Below are positions 1 to 4,749 of a DNA stretch of 7,457 bases, piece by piece. The DNA comes from Bacillota bacterium. Lineage in GTDB: Bacteria; Bacillota; Dehalobacteriia; UBA4068; UBA4997. The stretch is from assembly GCA_017398165.1 (NCBI GenBank), contig JAFQHB010000115.1, positions 1 through 7,457 of the forward strand, given 5' to 3'. The stretch's first letter is position 1. The number at the start of each line of letters is the position of its first letter. Made by a program: the position numbers and the translations under genes. Below the pieces are notes generated by a model that worked only from the letters and a program-made list of their open reading frames with translations, searched no databases and was not told the DNA's origin.

Positions 1-510
1 ATGGCGATACACGGTGGTATACTGGGCGGCTTGCTGGGTCTGCTGCTGGTGTGCTGGTATAAAGGACATTCGGCGCGGCTGTGGGCAGATGCTATGGCGC
101 CCGGTCTGATTCTGGCACAGGCGGTCGGCCGCTGGGGCAATTATTTCAATCAGGAGGCCTACGGCTATCAGACCGATCTGCCGTGGGCGATGTTTATAGA
201 CGGTGCTTATCGCCATCCTACTTTTTTGTATGAAAGCATTTGGGACGTGCTGGGTTGTCTGCTGCTGGTGCTGGTGTGGTATCGCTGGCAGCGCCGCCGC
301 ACCGGTGACGTTGCAGCCTGTTACCTTATATACTATTCCGTAGGGCGGTTTTTTATTGAACATTTTCGCACCGACAGTCTGATGCTGGGGCCGCTGCAGA
401 TGGCGCAGGTCATCAGCATTATCGGTGTACTGGCCGGGTTGGCACTTTTCCTGTATAATCGCCGCTGCCCCGCGCCGCAGCATAATGACGAAGGGAGGCC
501 GCGCCGATGA
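1..510 (+). CDS. lgt: Prolipoprotein diacylglyceryl transferase Lgt (3' part; 5' end outside window)
   Basis: Lgt is the membrane enzyme that moves a diacylglyceryl group from phosphatidylglycerol to the lipobox cysteine of prolipoproteins, the first step of lipoprotein maturation. The visible 169 residues start with AIHGG, which in this family is an internal motif holding the essential His (residue 4 here; His103 in E. coli), so the ATG at base 1 is not the start and roughly the first third of the protein is missing. The Lgt signature GRWGNYFNQEAYG is at 43-55, HPTFLYES at 72-79, and the C-terminal arginine block GRFFIEHFRTDS at 115-126. Hydrophobic segments flank these (about 5-18, 83-93 and 133-151). 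The stop overlaps the next start (ATGA, 507-510), so the two genes are probably translationally coupled. The identification is secure; only the N-terminus is unseen. Confidence 0.93.
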   Translation: MAIHGGILGGLLGLLLVCWYKGHSARLWADAMAPGLILAQAVGRWGNYFNQEAYGYQTDLPWAMFIDGAYRHPTFLYESIWDVLGCLLLVLVWYRWQRRRTGDVAACYLIYYSVGRFFIEHFRTDSLMLGPLQMAQVISIIGVLAGLALFLYNRRCPAPQHNDEGRPRR

Positions 511-1262
511 GCAGTATCGGCAGCAGCAATAAGGCGGCACTGATCACCGGGGCCAGCCGGGGTATCGGCCGGGCGGCGGCGCTGCGGCTGGCTGTGGCCG
601 GCTATGCGGTGGCGGTGAATTACCATACCGACAGGGCAGCCGCCGAGGAGGTCTGTGCCCAGATCGCTGCATCCGGTGGTCGGGCGATAGCTCTGCAGGC
701 CGATATCGGCTGCGAGGAGCAGGCGGTGGAGCTGTGCCGTCTGGCAGAGGCCGGGCTGGGGCCGGTCAGCCTGCTGGTGAATAACGCCGGTATTGCCGGT
801 TTTGGATTTTTTGATGCCTATACTTATCAGGATTGGCGGCGGATCTTTGCCGTCAACGTGGATGGGGCTTTTTTCTGCAGCCGTGCGCTGCTGCCGGGGA
901 TGATCAGCCGCAAATCAGGCTGTATCATCAATATTTCCTCGATATGGGGTATGGTGGGCGCCAGCTGTGAGGTGGCGTATTCTGCCAGCAAGGGCGCACT
1001 GATCGCGCTGACCAAGGCACTGGCCAAGGAGGTAGGCCCCAGCGGTATCCGGGTCAACTGTATCGCCCCGGGTGTGATAGATACCGATATGAACGCTGTG
1101 CTGGATACAGCCGCTCTGCAGGAGCTCTGCGGCGAAACACCCCTGGGCACGCTGGGCAGGGCGGAGGATATCGCGGCGGCTATTGCTTTTTTGGCGTCGG
1201 ATGATGCGCGTTTTATCACCGGCCAGGTGCTGAGTCCCAACGGCGGTTTTGTTATTACCTGA
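507..1262 (+). CDS. ymfI: SDR-family NAD(P)-dependent reductase, probably EF-P 5-aminopentanone reductase (YmfI type)
   Basis: A 251-residue classical short-chain dehydrogenase. Visible motifs are the nucleotide-binding TGASRGIG (14-21), NNAG (92-95), the catalytic Asn117, Ser145, Tyr158 and Lys162 (YSASK), and APGVIDTDMN after the active site. The signature around the catalytic Ser (SSIWGMVGASCEV) and the C-terminal GQVLSPNGGFVI are, from memory of the family, closer to YmfI-type proteins than to FabG of fatty-acid synthesis. YmfI reduces the 5-aminopentanone group placed on elongation factor P. FabG-like acyl-carrier reductase is the alternative, and an alignment would settle it. The start is firm: AAGGAGG-like AAGGGAGG at 491-498 lies 8 nt before the ATG, which overlaps the lgt stop, as expected inside an operon. 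No efp gene is in view. Confidence 0.93.
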   Translation: MSSIGSSNKAALITGASRGIGRAAALRLAVAGYAVAVNYHTDRAAAEEVCAQIAASGGRAIALQADIGCEEQAVELCRLAEAGLGPVSLLVNNAGIAGFGFFDAYTYQDWRRIFAVNVDGAFFCSRALLPGMISRKSGCIINISSIWGMVGASCEVAYSASKGALIALTKALAKEVGPSGIRVNCIAPGVIDTDMNAVLDTAALQELCGETPLGTLGRAEDIAAAIAFLASDDARFITGQVLSPNGGFVIT

Positions 1263-1319
1263 TTTTTATGATTTTGCCTATACCACCGCAATAATGACGG
1301 AGTGAAACGGAGAATATAT

Positions 1320-1961
1320 ATGCTTGCAACTATAATCCTGACGGCGGAGACCATCGGTGTTATTGCTTTTGCCGTATCCGGCGCGCTGCTGGCGGTAGAG
1401 AAAAACTTTGATATTTTCGGCATTATGGTGCTGGGTCTGCTGACGGCTTTTGGCGGCGGTGTGGTGCGTGATCTGCTGCTGGGGCTGGTGCCGCCGGTGT
1501 TTTTCAGCAGCTATACTATGGCCGGGCTGGCGGTGCTGGCATCGCTGGCAGTATTCCTGTTGTATCGTTTTGGCGGGGATATGCGTTTGCTCTCCGGCCG
1601 GGATATCACCGCCATCGTCAATTTCTTTGATGCGATAGGTCTTGGTATCTTTGCGGTGACCGGCGTGAATATGGCGCTGGAGCACGGCTTTGCCGATAAT
1701 CCGCTGCTGTGCATCACCGTCGGCACGCTGACGGGTATCGGCGGCGGTATCATCCGCGATATTATGGCGGGCGAGGTACCCTCGGTGCTGCGTAAAAACG
1801 TCTATGCGCTGGCGGCGATACTGGGCGCGGCCTGCTATTATTGCCTGATGATCCTGGGTATCGGTATATTGCCGTCGGTGCTGGCAGCGGCCGGGCTGAC
1901 GGTGGCGCTGCGCCTGCTGGCGACGTATTTTCACTGGCATTTACCGCGGCCGCGCTCTTGA
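1320..1961 (+). CDS. TRIC/UPF0126 (YicG-type) membrane protein, putative cation channel
   Basis: A 213-residue integral membrane protein built of two homologous UPF0126 halves. The family hallmark occurs twice, as GGGVVRD (45-51) and GGGIIRD (141-147), 96 residues apart, within about seven hydrophobic segments. Bacterial and archaeal members are relatives of the trimeric intracellular cation (TRIC) channels, thought to conduct monovalent cations such as K+; the physiological job in bacteria is poorly defined. I choose ATG 1320 because GGAG at 1309-1312 is 7 nt upstream; an in-frame GTG at 1302 would add six residues but has no spaced ribosome binding site. A 57-bp gap after the reductase shows no terminator, so cotranscription with lgt and the reductase is likely. 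Its stop codon lies inside the -35 box of the next gene's promoter. Confidence 0.92.
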   Translation: MLATIILTAETIGVIAFAVSGALLAVEKNFDIFGIMVLGLLTAFGGGVVRDLLLGLVPPVFFSSYTMAGLAVLASLAVFLLYRFGGDMRLLSGRDITAIVNFFDAIGLGIFAVTGVNMALEHGFADNPLLCITVGTLTGIGGGIIRDIMAGEVPSVLRKNVYALAAILGAACYYCLMILGIGILPSVLAAAGLTVALRLLATYFHWHLPRPRS

Positions 1962-1986
1962 CAGACATTTACGGCAGTGCTAAAAT
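1958..1986 (+). promoter_or_regulatory. Sigma-A-type promoter of the MFS exporter, overlapping the upstream stop codon
   Basis: TTGACA (1958-1963) is a perfect -35 box, followed by exactly 17 nt and TAAAAT (1981-1986), a 5/6 match to the -10 box. The TRIC gene's TGA (1959-1961) lies within the -35 box. Transcription would start near 1993, giving a leader of about 44 nt before the GTG at 2037. The exporter therefore has its own promoter even though it lies only 75 nt behind the previous gene. Confidence 0.75.
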
Positions 1987-1992
1987 ATACAC

Positions 1993-2020
1993 TTGGCCAA
2001 AAAACCTGCTGCAGGGTTTT
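1993..2020 (+). promoter_or_regulatory. Palindrome TTGGCCAA and adjacent hairpin in the exporter leader (possible operator)
   Basis: An 8-bp perfect palindrome, TTGGCCAA (1993-2000), sits at the predicted transcription start. It is directly followed by AAAACCTG-CTG-CAGG(G)TTTT (2001-2020), an 8-bp stem with one bulged G. Drug exporters of this family are often controlled by a local TetR or MarR repressor at such a place, but no regulator gene is adjacent here, so the role is inference. The hairpin ends just before the ribosome binding site at 2024-2029. Confidence 0.4.
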
Positions 2021-2023
2021 GAT

Positions 2024-2029
2024 AGGGGG
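2024..2029 (+). promoter_or_regulatory. Ribosome binding site that selects the GTG start of the MFS exporter
   Basis: AGGGGG at 2024-2029 is 7 nt before GTG 2037 but only 1 nt before the in-frame ATG 2031. Normal spacing therefore favours GTG 2037 as the start. The longest open frame begins at GTG 1977, but that codon lies upstream of the predicted transcription start and would not be in the message. Confidence 0.6.
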
Positions 2030-2036
2030 TATGCGT

Positions 2037-3467
2037 GTGGCAGAACAGAAATCACAGCACAATATGGATATACGCCGGGTGATCTTCATCGTTGGGGTGA
2101 TGGTCTCCGGCGGTTTTATCACTATGTTGAATCAGACCGTGCTGACGCCGGCGCTGCCGCATATAATGGCCGATACCGGGGTGAGTGCCAATGTCGCCCA
2201 GTGGCTGACTACCGTTTTTATGCTGGTATCGGCGGTGATGATACCGATTACGGCGTTCCTCATCAGCCGGTTTACCACGCGGCGGCTCTTTATGGTATCT
2301 ATGTTTTCTTTCAGCTTTGGTTCGCTGCTGTGCGCGGTATCACAGGGCTTTGGGCTGGTGCTGTTGGGGCGTGTTTTCCAGGCCTGCGGTGCCGGTGTGA
2401 TGATGCCGCTGTGCCAGACGGTGACGATGCTGCTGGTACCGCGCGAGCGCCGGGGTACGGCGATGGGCATTATCGGTCTGGTGATGGCACTGGCTCCGGC
2501 TATCGGGCCGACGCTTTCAGGCTGGATGATCGACGTTTTTAATTGGCACGCGATGTTTTATGTCATCGCCTTGCTGGGTGCGGCGGATATCATAACGGCT
2601 TTCTTCGTGCTGCAGAATGTCGGCGAGGCCGGTCGTCCGCATTTGGATATCCTGTCGGTAGTATATTCTACGCTGGGTCTGGCGGCTTTCCTTTATGGCT
2701 GCAGTCTGGCGGGCGATGGCGGTCTGCTGCATCCGCAGACTCTGCTGATGCTGGCACTGGGTATCGCGGTGCTGGTGCTTTTCGTGCGGCGGCAGCTCAC
2801 GCTGCAGGAGCCCTTCCTGGAGCTAAAGGTACTGAGGCACCGCGAGTTTATGATCGCCACCATCATCGTGATGATTTTGAATGCCGCCCTGATCTGCGCT
2901 ACGGTGCTGATGCCGATATATATGCAAAACATTCAGGGCCTGTCGGCGATGCAATCCGGCCTGGTGATGCTGCCCGGCGCTATCTGTATGGCTGTCCTCA
3001 ATGTGCTTTCCGGTCATATTTTTGATAAGCAGGGGCCGCGGCGGCTGGCACTGCTGGGCATCGGCCTGCTGACGGTATCCTCGTGCTTTTTTATGCTGCT
3101 GGACGTCGGTTCCGGCTTTGTCTGGATCAGCTTTATATATACGCTGCGGATGGTGGGTATGTCTATGGCGATGATGCCGATTACTACCTGGGGGCTCAAT
3201 ACATTGGATAACCGTCAGCTGCCGCACGGCACGGCCGTCAACAATACGCTGCGCCAGGTATCCGGCTCGCTGGGGACGACTCTTTTCGTGGCGGTAATGA
3301 CGATGTGTGCGGCCACCCGGGCAGACGAGGGCTATATCGCCTCCAATCTTTTCGGTCTGCATATGGCCTTTGGGCTGATCGCGGTATTCTGCGGCGTGGC
3401 CTGGGTGCTGACGCTGTTCTTCGTGCGCCAGCCGGTGAAATACGGTACTATCCGCGGGCGGCAGTAA
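2037..3467 (+). CDS. DHA2-family MFS multidrug exporter (LmrB/EmrB-QacA type)
   Basis: A 476-residue major facilitator of the 14-helix drug:H+ antiporter-2 family, which expels hydrophobic drugs or dyes using the proton gradient. The first helix contains LNQTVLTPALP (31-41), the LmrB-like form of the family motif in which Asn replaces the Asp of QacA/EmrB. The loop after helix 2 holds a motif-A remnant (SRFTTRRLF), and helix 5 carries the antiporter motif C as APAIGPTLSG (153-162). Hydrophobic segments alternate through to LFFVRQPVKYG at the C-terminus. The length is normal for the family, and the substrate cannot be told from sequence. The start is set at GTG by the ribosome binding site at 2024-2029. 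The gene appears monocistronic, with its own promoter at 1958-1986 and a terminator 24 nt after the stop. Confidence 0.93.
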   Translation: MAEQKSQHNMDIRRVIFIVGVMVSGGFITMLNQTVLTPALPHIMADTGVSANVAQWLTTVFMLVSAVMIPITAFLISRFTTRRLFMVSMFSFSFGSLLCAVSQGFGLVLLGRVFQACGAGVMMPLCQTVTMLLVPRERRGTAMGIIGLVMALAPAIGPTLSGWMIDVFNWHAMFYVIALLGAADIITAFFVLQNVGEAGRPHLDILSVVYSTLGLAAFLYGCSLAGDGGLLHPQTLLMLALGIAVLVLFVRRQLTLQEPFLELKVLRHREFMIATIIVMILNAALICATVLMPIYMQNIQGLSAMQSGLVMLPGAICMAVLNVLSGHIFDKQGPRRLALLGIGLLTVSSCFFMLLDVGSGFVWISFIYTLRMVGMSMAMMPITTWGLNTLDNRQLPHGTAVNNTLRQVSGSLGTTLFVAVMTMCAATRADEGYIASNLFGLHMAFGLIAVFCGVAWVLTLFFVRQPVKYGTIRGRQ

Positions 3468-3490
3468 TTAACAGAGAATGATTCACAGAG

Positions 3491-3532
3491 AACGGGAGAC
3501 TCCGGCAGGGGAGACTTCCGTTTTTTATTTTT
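3491..3532 (+). terminator. Intrinsic terminator after the MFS exporter
   Basis: AACGGGAG pairs with CTTCCGTT (one G-T pair). After an A-A mismatch, CTCC pairs with GGAG around a six-base loop. The stem is followed directly by a TTTTTTATTTTT tract, the standard rho-independent layout. Confidence 0.9.
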
Positions 3533-3645
3533 GATTGGTAAAAAATATCCGCAGTGGTGGAAAGTGTGCATCATAGTTTGTGGGGTGCGATAGCATACTA
3601 AGCACAGACCTTGAAAAAAGTCAAACTATAACACGGAGGCACGAT

Positions 3646-4014
3646 ATGAAAAAGAAAATGTATGCTCTGGTGAGCTGCCTGCTGCTGTGTGGTGTGCTGG
3701 CAGGCTGCAGCACCGATGATTCCACCGGCGGCAACAATAATACCGGCGGTACCACCACCGGCTCGGCTATGCGGGCTAATGATTACAACGGCACTACCGC
3801 CGGCACCGGCACCGAAACCCCCGGTACCGGCACACCGACCGGCAACAACGGCTGGCATACCACTGCCAGCGATGGTATGAATACTATGAATGACGGTCGT
3901 TACAGTGCCAGCGGCGTCGGCGGGACTGCCGGCAACGGCATCGAGAATAATTCTCTGAACAATAATACGATGACCGGTAACCCGATGCCCAACAGCCTGA
4001 AAACCGGCAAATAA
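3646..4014 (+). CDS. Small Gly/Thr/Asn-rich secreted lipoprotein of unknown function
   Basis: A 122-residue predicted lipoprotein. The signal peptide is textbook: a positive start (MKKK), a hydrophobic core, and the lipobox LAGC with the lipidated Cys at residue 21. The mature part has no recognisable domain; it is low-complexity and rich in Gly, Thr, Asn and Ser, especially at about 25-75 (TGGNNNTGGTTTG, then GT/PT-rich stretches), which suggests a flexible, disordered surface tether. The tail is Asn/Met-rich and ends in LKTGK. I chose ATG 3646 because GGAGG at 3635-3639 lies 6 nt upstream and the signal peptide starts right there; a longer frame from TTG 3580 is not supported. It lies between two strong terminators, so it is a single-gene unit; no clear promoter could be assigned in 3533-3634. 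Lgt, encoded at the left edge, would process it. Confidence 0.78.
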   Translation: MKKKMYALVSCLLLCGVLAGCSTDDSTGGNNNTGGTTTGSAMRANDYNGTTAGTGTETPGTGTPTGNNGWHTTASDGMNTMNDGRYSASGVGGTAGNGIENNSLNNNTMTGNPMPNSLKTGK

Positions 4015-4036
4015 CGCCTGCAAAATTGAATATGGC

Positions 4037-4084
4037 AAAATGACCGCAGATCATACAGTTGATATGCGGTCATTTTTTTGTTTT
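4037..4084 (+). terminator. Intrinsic terminator after the lipoprotein gene
   Basis: AAAATGACCGCA (4037-4048) pairs perfectly with TGCGGTCATTTT (4065-4076). An inner ATCA/TGAT stem (4050-4053 with 4060-4063) follows beyond one mismatch, leaving a loop of six bases. A run of seven T (4073-4079) and a further TTTT follow. It isolates the lipoprotein gene from the regulatory operon downstream. Confidence 0.92.
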
Positions 4085-4122
4085 ATAACGATGCTGAAGC
4101 GGTAATTTTGGGCGGCAGGGGG

Positions 4123-4151
4123 TTGACAAAATCATTCTACCGCAGTAGAAT
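4123..4151 (+). promoter_or_regulatory. Sigma-A-type promoter of the blaI-M56/M23 operon
   Basis: TTGACA (4123-4128, perfect -35), exactly 17 nt, then TAGAAT (4146-4151, 5/6 match to the -10). The predicted start of transcription is near 4158, giving a leader of about 100 nt before the repressor gene. Two dyad operators overlap and follow the -10 box, so this promoter is very probably repressed by the first gene product. Confidence 0.85.
4134..4151 (+). promoter_or_regulatory. BlaI-type operator 1, covering the -10 box
   Basis: ATTCTAC-CGCA-GTAGAAT is a perfect 7-bp inverted repeat with a 4-nt centre. It has the TAC-N4-GTA geometry of the TACATATGTA core used by staphylococcal BlaI/MecI, though the flanking bases differ. 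Its right arm contains the whole -10 hexamer, so a bound repressor dimer would block RNA polymerase. Confidence 0.8.
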
Positions 4152-4162
4152 ATGAGTGTGCT

Positions 4163-4180
4163 GTTCTATTGCAGTAGAAT
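4163..4180 (+). promoter_or_regulatory. BlaI-type operator 2, at the start of the transcript
   Basis: GTTCTAT-TGCA-GTAGAAT matches operator 1 at 15 of 18 positions and keeps the right arm intact; two left-arm bases break the symmetry. The two operators are 29 bp apart centre to centre. Paired operators are usual for this repressor family. Confidence 0.75.
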
Positions 4181-4243
4181 AAAATTCCCGAATATGGCAA
4201 TACAATGTGATAGTGCATAACGGGCAGTGCAGTTAACGAGCAG

Positions 4244-4253
4244 AGGAGGTGAT
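4244..4253 (+). promoter_or_regulatory. Near-perfect ribosome binding site of the BlaI-family repressor
   Basis: AGGAGGTGAT is a full-length complement of the 3' end of 16S rRNA, with 7 nt between GGAGG and ATG 4257. It selects this ATG over the in-frame GTG 4227. Confidence 0.85.
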
Positions 4254-4256
4254 ATT

Positions 4257-4658
4257 ATGCGGCAGAATACTCAGGATGCCAGGGCGGGGCGGCTTTTTGA
4301 TTCAGAGCTGCGGGTGCTGCAGGTGCTGTGGCAGCACGGCGATATGCCGGCCCGCGATATCGCAGCCATCCTGGGCGAGCAGGTAGGCTGGGGAAAGACT
4401 ACTACTTATACCGTTATCAAAAAGTGCCTGGATAAAGGCGTGGTGCAGCGCATTGAGCCGAATTTCGTCTGCCGGGCGCTGCTGACGCAGGAGCAAGCCG
4501 GCCGCCAGGAGGCCGGTGCGCTGATCGACAGGCTGTATCAGGGGCGGGCAGACAGGCTGGTGGCGGCACTGCTGGGCGGCGACAGGCTCTCGGCGGATGA
4601 GATAGCCGGGCTGCGCCGCCTGATCGAAGAATTGCCGGATGATGCGGCTGTGGAGTAA
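4257..4658 (+). CDS. blaI: BlaI/MecI/CopY-family transcriptional repressor
   Basis: A 133-residue cytoplasmic winged-helix repressor, close to the family's usual 120-130 residues. The family pattern is visible in order: ELRVLQVLWQHGDMPARDI (first helices, with the conserved Trp), then GWGKTTTYTVIKKCLDKGVV (recognition helix and wing; WxxTTxYTxxxxLxxKG is diagnostic), and a C-terminal helical dimerisation part ending in AGLRRLIEELPDD. Known relatives bind DNA as dimers and are inactivated by proteolysis when a membrane M56 partner is triggered. The next gene encodes such a partner, and two dyads with BlaI-like geometry lie in the promoter, so autoregulation is a strong inference. There is no beta-lactamase or mecA-like gene in view, so the symbol names the family and does not imply a proven resistance role. 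Confidence 0.93.
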   Translation: MRQNTQDARAGRLFDSELRVLQVLWQHGDMPARDIAAILGEQVGWGKTTTYTVIKKCLDKGVVQRIEPNFVCRALLTQEQAGRQEAGALIDRLYQGRADRLVAALLGGDRLSADEIAGLRRLIEELPDDAAVE

Positions 4659-4665
4659 CGCCCGG

Positions 4666-4749
4666 GGAATGCGGCAGGGAATATGACATGGAATGTGACA
4701 GTAAATGTGACAGTAAATGTGATAAGGAGCGTGACAAGGAGTGTGAGAG
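4666..4749 (+). repeat. Seven tandem 12-nt repeats at the repressor-receptor junction
   Basis: Seven contiguous 12-nt units, consensus GGAATGTGACAG, start 8 nt after the repressor stop: GGAATGCGGCAG, GGAATATGACAT, GGAATGTGACAG, TAAATGTGACAG, TAAATGTGATAA, GGAGCGTGACAA, GGAGTGTGAGAG. In the receptor frame they encode four-residue units such as VTVN, VTVN, VIRS and VTRS. The last two units contain AAGGAG, which could act as a ribosome binding site. Unit length is a multiple of three, so copy-number changes would keep the frame. Confidence 0.85.

Noticed and set aside
1278..1940. Long minus-strand open frame opposite the TRIC gene
   Set aside because: It is a shadow of a well-conserved membrane protein: Gln/His/Arg-rich, without a ribosome binding site or known motif.
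2664..2672. ATTCTAC half-site identical to one arm of the BlaI operator
   Set aside because: It lies inside the exporter coding sequence with no facing half-site, so it is probably chance.
3611..3632. TTGAAA and TATAAC as a promoter for the lipoprotein gene
   Set aside because: The two boxes are only 10 nt apart, too close for a sigma-A promoter, and the second box runs into the ribosome binding site region.
4201..4213. TACAATGTGA in the repressor leader as a third operator (classical TACA-TGTA form)
   Set aside because: The halves have the wrong spacing and the right half is imperfect, so it does not match the two clear dyads upstream.
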